A stretch of 46,640 nucleotides of DNA, taken from assembly GCA_046590705.1 (NCBI GenBank), contig JBKJUK010000256.1:1-46640 (forward strand), in the 5' to 3' direction. Under the pieces are notes generated by a model. It was given only the letters and a program-made list of their open reading frames with translations, had not been told where the DNA came from and did not search any database. Position numbers and translations under genes: made by a program. Origin of the DNA: JBKJUK01 sp046590705. Lineage in GTDB: Bacteria; Acidobacteriota; Thermoanaerobaculia; Gp7-AA8. Positions 1 through 8,882 of the stretch are shown here, in pieces; within the stretch, counting starts at the first letter, position 1; every line of letters starts with the position of its first letter.

Positions 1-197
1 GAGGGAGAGTCGGCAGTCAGCGCAACGACCTCGAAGCCGGGAATCCTCACCGCAGCCGCGAGTAGAACCCCCGAGTCCACGCCGCCGGAAAAGGCCACGA
101 TGAGCGACTCGTATTTCGCGAGTTCCGTCTGCAGTCGTACCAGCAGAAGTTTGGGATCGAGCGTGGCAGGTTGAGTTTGCGTAGATTCGTTGAGCAC
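1..197 (-). CDS. larE: LarE-type ATP-dependent sulfur transferase / PP-loop ATPase, N-terminal part only
   Basis: The gene runs off the left edge, so only the first 65 codons are present. Reading from GTG at 197, residues 37-42 are SGGVDS, the PP-loop that binds ATP in N-type pyrophosphatases. It is preceded by the hydrophobic strand LIVAF and followed about 18 residues later by ALTADSP. PP-loop plus ALTADSP is typical of LarE, the enzyme that sacrifices a cysteine sulfur to build the nickel-pincer cofactor of lactate racemase. An AAGAGA lies just upstream of the GTG as a possible ribosome site. The next gene is divergent. Other PP-loop families (asparagine synthase-like, NAD synthase-like) cannot be excluded without the C-terminal part. 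Confidence 0.72.
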   Translation of the reverse strand, partial: MLNESTQTQPATLDPKLLLVRLQTELAKYESLIVAFSGGVDSGVLLAAAVRIPGFEVVALTADSP

Positions 198-253
198 AGT
201 TTCTCTTTATCAGAAAGGAAGGCCGCAGCGAAACGATTCCTGCGGGCAGGCCA

Positions 254-421
254 GTGGAGCACAGGCAATCCTGCCTGTGGCACGGACAATTGAATTCAGG
301 CCCTCTCGATGTTTCCCCGTCCTTTGCGAATCGTCGATAGGAGTGACATTCGGGCCAGCCGAACGAAGTCGTCCGTCGAACTCAGCGCTTCGCGCCACAG
401 GCAGGATTGCCTGTGCTCCAC
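254..421. repeat. BIME-like element, copy A (paired palindromes)
   Basis: Two copies of a 31-base arm lie in opposite orientation at 254-284 and 391-421. Each arm contains the self-complementary core CACAGGCA-ATCC-TGCCTGTG, so it folds alone as an 8-bp hairpin, and the two arms can also pair with each other. The roughly 105 bases between them resemble the interiors of copies at 8883, 12014 and 46474. It fills the gap between the divergent larE-like and FHA genes. No transposase lies inside. Confidence 0.85.
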
Positions 422-510
422 ACAACCGCGACCAAGCCCCACAGTTCCGGCATTCAGGATTCACCACACGCGTGCTATCGTCGCCTCATTCTTTTCAGGG
501 AGCCGGATCG

Positions 511-1095
511 TTGATCATCACGTGCGAACATTGTCGGGCCAGATATCAGTACGACGAGGCGCGGTTCGAGGGAAAACCTTCGAAGAAAATTCGCTGCGCG
601 AAATGCCAGCAGGTTTTCGAAGCCGTGAACGCCATACAGGATGTCCCCACGCCGGCTCCGGCCTTCCATGCAGATGAAACCTCCACGCGAAAGCCAATGC
701 GCACGCGACCTCAGGACCTTTCCCTCCCTGAGATCGAAGACGAAGAACCCGCCGCAGTCGAGGGCCCATCGGAACTGCCGCAACTTCCGGTCGGGAAACG
801 TTTCGCGCTGGCCATCATCTCCGGTCCGGACGCAGGAACGGTGCATCGCATCGAGAAGGCGCAGGTCGTCATCGGTCGCTCCAGCGCTGACGTGGCCTTG
901 AACGACGGCGAGGTCTCGCGTTCACATGCTGGAATCGAGATCCGCGACAATTTCTACTACCTGGACGATCTCGGCTCGACCAACGGCACACTCTTCAACG
1001 GTCAGAAAGTCACCGAGCACGTCGAACTGCAGAATCAGTCCGAGTTTCAGGTCGGTGGAAGCATCCTCATGTTCATCGTGACCGACACGGATTGA
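511..1095 (+). CDS. Zinc-finger (MJ0042-type) plus FHA domain protein
   Basis: This 194-residue cytoplasmic protein has two visible domains. Residues 5-8 and 30-33 are CEHC and CAKC, a four-cysteine ribbon of the MJ0042 type common at the N-terminus of regulators in Myxococcota and Acidobacteriota. A proline- and acid-rich linker follows. The C-terminal half is an FHA domain with GRSS, SRSH and GSTNGT, the residues that bind phosphothreonine. The reading frame stays open to 190, but that part overlaps repeat copy A and is not protein-like. I chose TTG 511 because the zinc ribbon begins at once and AGGGAG lies 8 bases upstream. It probably reads Ser/Thr kinase signals; the partner kinase is not in the window. 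Confidence 0.83.
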   Translation: MIITCEHCRARYQYDEARFEGKPSKKIRCAKCQQVFEAVNAIQDVPTPAPAFHADETSTRKPMRTRPQDLSLPEIEDEEPAAVEGPSELPQLPVGKRFALAIISGPDAGTVHRIEKAQVVIGRSSADVALNDGEVSRSHAGIEIRDNFYYLDDLGSTNGTLFNGQKVTEHVELQNQSEFQVGGSILMFIVTDTD

Positions 1096-1131
1096 TCTAA
1101 CCCGCAGACGACGTACAGGGCCCACTTCCGG

Positions 1132-1137
1132 TAGAGT
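1132..1137 (+). promoter_or_regulatory. Possible -10 box for the polysaccharide exporter operon
   Basis: TAGAGT fits TANNNT and lies 17 bases before GTG 1155. Transcription would start near 1144, giving a very short leader. No -35 box is obvious. Confidence 0.3.
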
Positions 1138-1154
1138 AGTCTCGTGGTGCGAAC

Positions 1155-1952
1155 GTGATGACCTCCGACCTGGCGAACCTCTACCGTCACAGGCAGTTGA
1201 TCGCGACCCTGACCGCGCGCGATCTGAAGGCGAGGTACCGCGGTTCAGTCCTCGGGTTTTTCTGGTCACTGGCCAACCCGCTGATGTTGCTCGGGGTCTA
1301 CACGCTGGTCTTCACGCGGTTCTTCGAGCGGCAGGAAATCGTTGCCTACCCGCTGTTCCTCTTCGCCGGCATCCTTCCCTGGACCTTCTTTTCGGCGGCT
1401 GTTCTGGAATCGACCACTTCCATCTCCAGTAACGCCGGGCTGATCAAAAAGGTCATGTTTCCCGCCGAGGCCTTGCCTCTGGTGGTGGTGTTCTCGCACC
1501 TGACCCACTTCGCTCTGGCGCTGCCGATTCTGCTGGCGGCCATGCTCATCTCCACTCTGATGGGGAAGACCAGCTTCACGATGTATGTACTACTCGCGCC
1601 GCTGATCATCGCTCTCCAGACACTCTTCATTTCCGGGATCGCCATGATGATCTCCTCAGCCTCGGTGCTCTTCCGTGACCTGAGAGATCTGGTGGCCAAT
1701 CTTCTTCAGCTGGCTTTCTTCATGACTCCGGTCATCTACCTGCTGAACGGGATCGATTCACGCTGGCTGCGCGTGGCGCTGCGCATGAATCCGATGACAC
1801 CGTTCATCGCCTCATACCAGCAGATCTTCTACTACGGTCGTCCGCCGCTACTCGTCGATACCCTGCTGATGACGCTGTACGCAGGTGGTTCGCTGGCGCT
1901 GGGGTTCCTCGTTTTTGATCGTCTGCGGGACACTCTCGCGGAGGCGCTGTAA
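1155..1952 (+). CDS. wzm: ABC-2 polysaccharide export permease (Wzm/TagG family)
   Basis: This integral membrane protein of 265 residues has the ABC-2 layout: a cytoplasmic N-terminal amphipathic stretch with DLKARYRGSVLG, then about six hydrophobic segments (LANPLMLLGVYTLVF, FAGILPWTFF, LPILLAAMLI, a paired central segment, AFFMTPVIYLL, and a C-terminal LALGFLVF). DLKxRYRxSxLGxxW is the hallmark of O-antigen and teichoic-acid exporters. With the ATPase that follows it would move an undecaprenyl-linked polysaccharide across the inner membrane. Start is GTG 1155 or ATG 1158; both give essentially the same protein. The stop TAA is followed directly by the ATG of the ATPase, so the two are translationally coupled. 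Confidence 0.88.
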   Translation: MMTSDLANLYRHRQLIATLTARDLKARYRGSVLGFFWSLANPLMLLGVYTLVFTRFFERQEIVAYPLFLFAGILPWTFFSAAVLESTTSISSNAGLIKKVMFPAEALPLVVVFSHLTHFALALPILLAAMLISTLMGKTSFTMYVLLAPLIIALQTLFISGIAMMISSASVLFRDLRDLVANLLQLAFFMTPVIYLLNGIDSRWLRVALRMNPMTPFIASYQQIFYYGRPPLLVDTLLMTLYAGGSLALGFLVFDRLRDTLAEAL

Positions 1953-3341
<1,389 letters not shown>

Positions 3342-3367
3342 GCGACGCCCGCTCGCGCGCATCCGAT

Positions 3368-3706
3368 TTACTTCTTCGGCGGCGTTTTCTCTTCCGGCGG
3401 CAGCATGTAGATCACTTCGCCTTTCCGGGACATGCTGAGATCTTCTCGAGCAATGCGTTCCACGGCGAAGGTCGACCGCTTCAGGCTTTCGATCTCGGCG
3501 GCCAGCCGCTGATTCTCCGTCTTCAGCCGTGAAATGTCCTGCTCGAGCTGCTGCACACGCTTCCTCGCACCAGCCAGTTCATTGATCCCCTCCTCGGAGA
3601 AAAAGAACGAGATGAGAAAGATGATCGTCAGCACCCCGGAAAGCAGGAAGACGACGCGCATCGCAGTCCTGCTTACGCGACGTGGATCACGGGGAGTGAC
3701 GGACAT
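3368..3706 (-). CDS. FtsB/DivIC-like septum formation initiator protein
   Basis: This small bitopic protein of 112 residues has a short basic cytoplasmic N-terminus, a single membrane segment (residues about 17-36, VVFLLSGVLTIIFLISFFF) and a periplasmic coiled coil (ELAGARKRVQQLEQDISRLK onward). The conserved end ARED-LSMSRKGEVIYMLPPE corresponds to the FtsB/DivIC motif where REDLGMxxPGE is usual. Such proteins bridge FtsQ and FtsL/FtsW in the divisome. Start ATG 3706 is set by a -10 box 6 bases upstream. It is convergent with wzt, only 26 bases away. Confidence 0.85.
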   Translation of the reverse strand: MSVTPRDPRRVSRTAMRVVFLLSGVLTIIFLISFFFSEEGINELAGARKRVQQLEQDISRLKTENQRLAAEIESLKRSTFAVERIAREDLSMSRKGEVIYMLPPEEKTPPKK

Positions 3707-3712
3707 GGGGCC

Positions 3713-3718
3713 AAGGTA
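3713..3718 (-). promoter_or_regulatory. -10 box implying a leaderless mRNA for the FtsB-like gene
   Basis: On the minus strand TACCTT is followed by exactly six bases and then ATG 3706. With the usual 6-7 base gap to the transcription start, the mRNA would begin at the start codon. Confidence 0.5.
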
Positions 3719-3913
3719 GTTTCGGGAGTGAATCAGAGAGTGTCAAGTCGAGCGGGCGGATGTTACGTAGTACGCACGTCGCTGTCGAACGCGTTGGCAA
3801 CCAATTGTTCGAATGAAGCGCATGCGCGGAGGCGCATCCAAAGTGTAGAAGTCCCGGCGAGTGTGCGTGTACTATTACCCCACATGCCTCTTCCCTACTG
3901 ACCTCTCCATTCG

Positions 3914-3933
3914 CGATTGGTTCCGACCAATCG
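3914..3933 (+). promoter_or_regulatory. 8-bp inverted repeat at the promoter of the collagen-like gene (possible operator)
   Basis: CGATTGGT-TCCG-ACCAATCG is a perfect 8-bp palindrome with a 4-base spacer. It lies directly before CATAAT (3938-3943), which could serve as a -10 about 38 bases upstream of ATG 3981, and TTGGTT inside it is placed like a -35. A repressor or activator site overlapping the promoter is the simplest reading; an RNA hairpin is less likely because it precedes the presumed transcription start. Confidence 0.4.
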
Positions 3934-3980
3934 GCGGCATAATCCAACGCTGCATCGAACCAGCACCACGAAGGAGTTTC

Positions 3981-5786
3981 ATGCAGACTAAAACGCAGCT
4001 GTCGTTCGCCGCCTTATTTGTTCTACTCGTGGCAGCCCTGACCAGTCCTCTTTTCGCGAATTTCGCAGGGACCGATCTGATCCTTCCCGCTGCAGGTCGC
4101 GTACTCGGCGCGAACGGCTCCGAGTTTCTCACGACCGGCTGGGTGACGAATCCGAATGCAACAGCCGTCGACGTTCAGTTCCAGTTCCTGGAAGCGGGTC
4201 GCGCGAATCTGACTCCCATCACCATCACCGACACACTCGCCGCCGGACAGACGAAATCGTACGAGAACCTCGCCGAGACGCTCTTTCGCAGGTCGGGCGT
4301 TCTCGGTGCCGTTCGCGTGCGCGCATCAAAACCGGTCCTGGTGTCGGCTCGCATCTACAGCCAGACGCCGGGAGCGACGCTCGCGAATACCAACGGCGTT
4401 TACTTCGCCGGAGTTCCCGTGAGTTTTGCTATCGGCAAAGGCGAACTGGGTTCCTTGCAGGGCGTGAATCAGAACAGCAATTTCCGTTACAACTTTTTCG
4501 TGGTCGAAGTGAGTGGATCACAGACCAACGTTCTCGTTCGGCTCCGCGACGGAGCGGGCGGCGAACTCGCGAACAAAACCTACGCGCTTCGGCCGTATGA
4601 ACAGCTGCTCGTGAACATGAGCGATCTCGCTCCGGGTGTAACTGTCGACGGCGGTCAGATCGAAGCGACCGTAACCAGTGACGCAGGCCGTGTGATCTTC
4701 GCAGGTTCGCTCGTTACAAACGGGACACAGGACTCGACCGGCTTCGAGATGAGTTTCCGCAGCGATCTTCTTGCAGAAAACTCGCAGCGCGTGGTTTCGC
4801 TCAATGGCTTGAGCGGCGCACTGTCGCTTTCGGGAGGCCAGGGCGTCGCGATCACGCAATCGGGCAACACCATCAACATCGATGCTTCTGGAGCAGTCGG
4901 ACCCGCCGGACCAACTGGACCGGGAGGCCCGCGGGGCTTGACCGGGCCTCCCGGTGCCACTGGCGCGAATGGCGCCACGGGTGCGCAGGGGCCGATCGGA
5001 CCAGCTGGTGTGGCTGGGCCCGTCGGACCGGCTGGTGCGAATGGCGCCACAGGTGCGCAGGGACCGATCGGACCAGCTGGTGTGGCCGGTCCGGTCGGAC
5101 TAACTGGAGCGAATGGTGCGACAGGTCCTCAGGGACCGCAGGGACCCCAGGGACCCCAGGGACTTCAAGGAGTTCAGGGAACTACAGGAGCGGCGGGACC
5201 AACAGGAGCGCCCGGCGCATCCGGACCTGCGGGTAGCACGGGACCCGCGGGACCTGCCGGTCCTCAGGGACCTCCAGGCCCTCCCGGCTTAAACGGAACC
5301 AACGGTGCAGTCGGTCCTCAGGGACCTGCGGGTCCGAGCGGTCCAGCAGGTCCAACCGGACTCCTTGCGTTCGCCGATTTCTTCGCTCTGATGCCGGGCG
5401 ACAACGTTGCGACCGTCGCTCCTGGAGGGTTGGTCCAGTTTCCACAGGATGGCCCCGCCGACGGAAGCGCTTCGATCGTCCGACTGACGGCCAGCACCTT
5501 CAATCTCGCCAATATCGGGACCTACCACGTCTCTTTTCAGGTAAGCGTCAGCGAACAAGGGCAATTGGTACTCTCGCTGAATGGAATTGAATTGCCATTT
5601 ACCGTAGTCGGACGTGCAACGGGAACGACTCAGATGGTGGGGGTCGCCCTGATCAGCACGACCACAATTAACTCCGTCCTCTCCCTCAACAACCCAAACG
5701 GCGCGATCAGTGCCCTCACAATCGCACCTATGGCCGGAGGCAACTCACCGGTCTCCGCGCATCTGACGATCTTGAGAGTGAAATAG
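3981..5786 (+). CDS. Secreted collagen-like repeat protein with BclA-type C-terminal domain
   Basis: The protein has 601 residues. A signal peptide occupies residues 1-27 (LSFAALFVLLVAALTSPLFA then NFAG). Residues 28-300 form a beta-rich domain (GTDLILPAAGRVLG onward) of a kind seen in secreted acidobacterial proteins, ending with VSLNGLSGALSLSGGQGVAI, a tail-fibre-like lead-in. Residues about 304-461 are some 52 uninterrupted Gly-X-Y triplets, rich in GPAGP, GPQGP and GATG, the pattern of bacterial collagens. The last 140 residues (FADFFALMPGDN to HLTILRVK) look like the trimeric C1q/TNF-like head of BclA. A trimeric surface fibre is likely. ATG 3981 has AAGGAG five bases upstream; the longer open frame from 3861 lacks such support. 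The triplet region contains exact-length DNA repeats. Confidence 0.85.
   Translation: MQTKTQLSFAALFVLLVAALTSPLFANFAGTDLILPAAGRVLGANGSEFLTTGWVTNPNATAVDVQFQFLEAGRANLTPITITDTLAAGQTKSYENLAETLFRRSGVLGAVRVRASKPVLVSARIYSQTPGATLANTNGVYFAGVPVSFAIGKGELGSLQGVNQNSNFRYNFFVVEVSGSQTNVLVRLRDGAGGELANKTYALRPYEQLLVNMSDLAPGVTVDGGQIEATVTSDAGRVIFAGSLVTNGTQDSTGFEMSFRSDLLAENSQRVVSLNGLSGALSLSGGQGVAITQSGNTINIDASGAVGPAGPTGPGGPRGLTGPPGATGANGATGAQGPIGPAGVAGPVGPAGANGATGAQGPIGPAGVAGPVGLTGANGATGPQGPQGPQGPQGLQGVQGTTGAAGPTGAPGASGPAGSTGPAGPAGPQGPPGPPGLNGTNGAVGPQGPAGPSGPAGPTGLLAFADFFALMPGDNVATVAPGGLVQFPQDGPADGSASIVRLTASTFNLANIGTYHVSFQVSVSEQGQLVLSLNGIELPFTVVGRATGTTQMVGVALISTTTINSVLSLNNPNGAISALTIAPMAGGNSPVSAHLTILRVK
4965..5180 (+). 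repeat. 72-base tandem repeats inside the collagen-like gene
   Basis: GCGAATGG recurs at 4965, 5037 and 5109, a spacing of exactly 72 bases (24 residues, eight triplets). The first two units encode nearly identical GANGATGAQGPIGPAGVAGP blocks; the third diverges into GPQ triplets. Recent internal duplication is the likely origin, so copy number may vary between strains. Confidence 0.8.
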
Positions 5787-5796
5787 GCCCTGCGTT

Positions 5797-5834
5797 CGAG
5801 GCGACGGTTATCGCATCCGCGACCCGTCGCCTCG
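5797..5834. terminator. Hairpin downstream of the collagen-like gene
   Basis: CGAGGCGAC (5797-5805) pairs perfectly with GTCGCCTCG (5826-5834), a 9-bp GC-rich stem starting 11 bases after the stop codon. There is no U tract, so it may be a factor-assisted terminator or a 3' stability hairpin. Confidence 0.4.
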
Positions 5835-5976
5835 CCACCCGACCCAACGTGCGCCCGAGGCGCGTCAGAGGTTGGTTGGTGACGACTGCCAAGCATGCGG
5901 ACTTCTGATAAGCCAGATATACCCACACATCAACGTCACCCGATCGCGATCACTGGACGCGCTGCGGAGAGTTGCA

Positions 5977-5994
5977 GACGCGTTGCTACGCGTC
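5977..5994. repeat. 7-bp hairpin between convergent genes
   Basis: GACGCGT-TGCT-ACGCGTC is a perfect inverted repeat in the gap between the convergent collagen-like and SelW-like genes, and the only other structure I see in 5835-6064 besides a GATCGCGATC palindrome at 5943-5952. It could end transcripts from either side, although no U tract follows. Confidence 0.35.
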
Positions 5995-6064
5995 CCTACG
6001 CCGCTACCTTCCGTCGGCGGGGGCCCGCATTAGAGACGCTCAAGTCGCAGCTTCAGGTGTTCGT

Positions 6065-6337
6065 TTATCCGCTATCCTTCAGGGCCTCTCGCACGGCCGA
6101 CAAGACATCGTCACCTGAGGGCCAGGGCCTGCCCATTAGTTTGGCGATCAAACCGCCCTTACGTGATACGACTATTCGGCCGTTCACCTCGACATCGAAC
6201 TGGCCAAAGCGACCCTTCTCGAGTTCGACAGTAGTGTCGAGCTTCTCCCGAATCAATGCAGCGAAACTCGCTGCGTTAGCGGCAATTGCTGCTCACGTGT
6301 CGCAATAGACGATTCGAACGCTCATACCATCAAGCAT
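6065..6337 (-). CDS. SelW-like (Rdx/SelT-SelW-SelH family) selenoprotein with in-frame UGA
   Basis: Read through a UGA at 6295-6293, this frame gives 90 residues starting MLDGMSVRIVYCDTU. Cys12-x-x-Sec15 directly after the first beta strand is the redox motif of the Rdx (thioredoxin-like SelT/W/H) family. The rest fits that family: a helix (AAIAANAASFAALIREKL), then GRFGQFDVEVNGRIVVSRK, the F(D/E)V-x-VNG-x-(I/L)(V/F)SR strand pair, and a C-terminal helix ending ALKDSG. There is no other frame break. GGAGG lies 7 bases before ATG 6337. A hairpin 18 bases after the UGA looks like a bacterial SECIS. A caller that treats UGA as stop would report only 63 residues from ATG 6256 and lose the active site. 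A nonsense mutation is the alternative, but it would have to hit the exact Sec position. Confidence 0.82.
6258..6274 (-). promoter_or_regulatory. Candidate bacterial SECIS hairpin
   Basis: On the minus strand GCAGCGA-GTT-TCGCTGC is a perfect 7-bp stem with a 3-base loop starting with G. It begins 18 bases after the UGA codon, so the loop lies about 25 bases downstream. Bacterial SECIS elements recognised by SelB are stem-loops placed just 3' of UGA with a small apical loop carrying a G near its start. A flanking CAAT/ATTG pair could extend the stem across an internal bulge. Confidence 0.65.
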
Positions 6338-6413
6338 ACCAGCGCCTCCGGGACGAGGCGCGGGCAGATCGAGCGAGGAGCGTCGCGCCCGCCCCTCGCG
6401 CCGCCCGATGAAA

Positions 6414-6419
6414 TATAAT
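6414..6419 (+). promoter_or_regulatory. -10 box implying leaderless purB mRNA
   Basis: A perfect TATAAT is followed by six bases and then GTG 6426. ATG 6408 lies upstream of this box and is therefore an unlikely start. No -35 consensus is visible 17 bases further up. Confidence 0.6.
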
Positions 6420-6425
6420 CCCGGC

Positions 6426-7862
6426 GTGAACAGGGATTCCGCATCGCAGCCGCTTACCGAACGCTACGCCTCGAAAGAGATGTCGTACCTTTTTTCGCCG
6501 AACTACAAGTTCCGCACATGGCGACGACTCTGGCTGGCACTAGCAGAGTCGCAACAGGAACTCGGCCTCCCCATCACCGACACCCAACTGACGGAGATGC
6601 GGGCGGCTCTGCACGACATCAACTTCGAAGAAGCCGAGAAGAGAGAGCGCGAGGTTCGACACGACGTGATGTCTCACATCCACGCCTTCGGACTGCAGGC
6701 GCCCTCAGCGAAGCCGATCATTCACCTCGGAGCCACCTCAGCCTTCGTCACCGATAACACTGACATCCTGCAGATGTCGGAGGCGCTGCAACTATTCAGA
6801 ACGCGCCTCATCAATCTGATGGCCAGGCTTCGCCACTTCGCACACACGTGGCGTGACACCCCTACCCTGGCCTTCACTCATTTCCAACCCGCGCAGCTCA
6901 CTACAGTCGGCAAGCGCGCCACGCTCTGGCTGCATGACCTGCTGCTCGACTACGAGGAGCTGGTATTCCGCCAGCAGTCCCTCTCTCTCCTCGGCGTAAA
7001 GGGAGCCACCGGCACACAGGCATCGTTCCTCAAACTCTTCGAGGGCGACGGCGAGATGGTCTTGAAGCTCGAGAAACTCGTGGCTGAGAAAGTGGGACTC
7101 TCGAAGATCTATCCCGTCTCCGGCCAGACCTACTCACGAAAGGTCGACAGCAGTGTTCTCAACACCCTCGGCGCCTTCGCACAGTCGGCATCGAAGTTCG
7201 GATATGACATGCGTCTGCTGCAACACCTGCGCGAGATTGAAGAGCCTTTCGAGGACGAACAGGTCGGCTCCTCAGCCATGGCCTACAAGCGAAATCCTAT
7301 GCGCGCCGAACGGATCGACGCACTGACGCGGCACATGATCATCAACACCATGAACCCAGCCTTCACCGCCGCCACACAATGGTTCGAACGAACGCTCGAC
7401 GATTCGGCGAACCGCCGCATTGCCATCCCCGAAGCCTTCCTCGCTGCTGACGCGGTGGTGCTGCTGTACGACAACATCGTCGGCGGGATCGTGGTGCATC
7501 CCGAAGTCATTTCCGCCAACGTGCGTCGGGAGCTTCCCTTCATGGCCACCGAGAATCTGATGATGGAAGGAACGTCCCGAGGGGGTGACAGACAGACGCT
7601 GCATGAGAGGGTTCGGGTCCACTCGATGGCCGCCATCGACCGATTGAAATCTGGCAGTTCCGAGAACGATCTTTTCGAGCGGATCGCCGGTGACAGCCAC
7701 TTCGCGCTCGACCGGAAAACGATCGATGAGCTGGCCTCGCCGGAACGTTTCGTCGGTCTTTCTCCGCAACAGGTCGACCGCTTTCTGGCAGAGAACATCG
7801 ATCCGCTGCTGGAGAAGGATCGCGCGCTGCTGTCGGACGTAACCGGGGAGATCAGAGTTTGA
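6426..7862 (+). CDS. purB: Adenylosuccinate lyase
   Basis: PurB acts twice in purine synthesis: it releases fumarate from SAICAR and from adenylosuccinate. The protein has 478 residues from GTG 6426. The fumarase/aspartase superfamily signature is GSSAMAYKRNP followed by MRAERIDAL; upstream are GATSAFVTDNTD (substrate site) and LAFTHFQPAQLTTVGKRA, which carries the conserved TH-QPAQ. A frame from ATG 6408 would add six residues (KYNPGV) but includes the TATAAT box, so I prefer GTG 6426. The length and the THFQPAQ form resemble the longer animal/Bacteroidota-like PurB type. The stop TGA overlaps the TTG start of the RlpA gene, so the two share a transcript. Confidence 0.93.
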   Translation: MNRDSASQPLTERYASKEMSYLFSPNYKFRTWRRLWLALAESQQELGLPITDTQLTEMRAALHDINFEEAEKREREVRHDVMSHIHAFGLQAPSAKPIIHLGATSAFVTDNTDILQMSEALQLFRTRLINLMARLRHFAHTWRDTPTLAFTHFQPAQLTTVGKRATLWLHDLLLDYEELVFRQQSLSLLGVKGATGTQASFLKLFEGDGEMVLKLEKLVAEKVGLSKIYPVSGQTYSRKVDSSVLNTLGAFAQSASKFGYDMRLLQHLREIEEPFEDEQVGSSAMAYKRNPMRAERIDALTRHMIINTMNPAFTAATQWFERTLDDSANRRIAIPEAFLAADAVVLLYDNIVGGIVVHPEVISANVRRELPFMATENLMMEGTSRGGDRQTLHERVRVHSMAAIDRLKSGSSENDLFERIAGDSHFALDRKTIDELASPERFVGLSPQQVDRFLAENIDPLLEKDRALLSDVTGEIRV

Positions 7863-8818
7863 GATCGCGGCGCCAGACCGTGGCCGTGATCGCGTCCATG
7901 CTGCTGCTGCATGCCTGCGCGAGCACGAGTTCGCGTGCGACAGAGGTGACTCCCGAGACCGTCCAGGGGATCGCCAGCTGGTACGGCCAGGAGTTCGCGG
8001 GACGAGCGACCGCCAGCGGTGAGATCTTCGATCCGCTGGCAATGACTGCGGCTCACCCCAGCCTCCCCTTCGGAACCATCGTCGAGGTCACCAGCCGTGC
8101 CACAGGAAAGTCGGTCGAAGTCCGGATCAACGATCGCGGGCCGTACGTAGGTAAACGGATCATCGACCTGTCGTATGCAGCGGCTGAAGAGATCGATTTG
8201 CACACGCGCGGAATCACGGCAGTCGAGGTTCGTGTCATCTCCATTGGCGACGGAAAGCGTTTCCGCAGACCTGCTGTGGTGATGGCTAAAAACTCTCCAG
8301 TGCAGGCTCCGGTGATCGATGCGGTCCTTCCACCTGATATCGCCTTCCCTCTCCCTCCGGGAAGCGAGCCTGTGCAGGCGACCGGAAGCCACCCACGCAA
8401 CACGGACGACTTCCGCGTGGAGGTCTCCGAGGAACGTTCAGGCGTGGTCGTGCGCAAGCAGGTGAGCGCGGATGGAACAAGTCTGGAAATCGTCGGCGAT
8501 CCTGCTGGAACATTGCAGACTGACGGAAGCGGAAACTTCAAGACGGCGCCGGCACCTTCTAGCGCGCCTGTCGCGAGAACGGTGATGTCCCGGAAGTTCG
8601 TGGTACAGGCCGGCGCCTTTGCCGACCGGGAGAATGCTGAGACTCTGCGACTGAAACTGAAGGCACTCGATCCGAGCGCACACATTCAGACCGCGGAGCA
8701 GATGCATCGCGTGCGAATCGGTCCTTTCGCCACGAGAGAAGAAGCTGTCGCGGCACAAGCATTACTGGAGAACGCCGGACTGTCAGGGCTGGTGATGCCC
8801 CTCGATTCAGCGGAGTGA
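7859..8818 (+). CDS. rlpA: RlpA-family septal ring lytic transglycosylase with SPOR domain, lipoprotein
   Basis: This 319-residue envelope protein starts at TTG 7859, overlapping the purB stop as TTGA. Residues 8-20 form a lipoprotein signal peptide ending in the lipobox LHAC. The double-psi beta-barrel follows: GIASWYGQEFAGRATASGE, then AAHPSLPFGT and INDRGPYVGKRIIDLS. The His and Asp are those required for activity in the Pseudomonas enzyme, which cleaves naked glycan strands at the septum. A low-complexity linker leads to a C-terminal SPOR domain (KFVVQAGAFADRENAE to SGLVMPL) that targets denuded septal peptidoglycan. Coupling to purB appears to be a matter of position only. Confidence 0.9.
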   Translation: MRSRRQTVAVIASMLLLHACASTSSRATEVTPETVQGIASWYGQEFAGRATASGEIFDPLAMTAAHPSLPFGTIVEVTSRATGKSVEVRINDRGPYVGKRIIDLSYAAAEEIDLHTRGITAVEVRVISIGDGKRFRRPAVVMAKNSPVQAPVIDAVLPPDIAFPLPPGSEPVQATGSHPRNTDDFRVEVSEERSGVVVRKQVSADGTSLEIVGDPAGTLQTDGSGNFKTAPAPSSAPVARTVMSRKFVVQAGAFADRENAETLRLKLKALDPSAHIQTAEQMHRVRIGPFATREEAVAAQALLENAGLSGLVMPLDSAE

Positions 8819-8882
8819 ATTAGGAGTGCTGGAGACGCCGCGGCAATCCGGGCGCCCGGGCGACTCAGTTCACGCCAGATAT

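Noticed and set aside
4655..5050. Minus-strand ORF rich in GPxAP
   Set aside because: It is the reverse shadow of the Gly-X-Y repeats; collagen codons read backwards give Pro/Ala-rich frames.
6065..6256. A 63-residue minus-strand ORF as a stand-alone gene
   Set aside because: It is the part of the SelW-like gene after the UGA; alone it lacks the first strand and redox motif and has no ribosome site.
6293..6295. UGA at 6293-6295 as an ordinary nonsense mutation making a pseudogene
   Set aside because: It falls exactly on the Sec position of CxxU, is followed by a SECIS-like hairpin, and there is no other lesion in the gene.
5895..6308. Plus-strand ORF of 137 residues
   Set aside because: It is antisense to the SelW-like gene and low in family-like features; the minus frame shows clear domain similarity and a ribosome site.
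6408..6425. purB start at ATG 6408
   Set aside because: It lies upstream of a perfect TATAAT box spaced for transcription to begin at GTG 6426, and no ribosome site precedes it.
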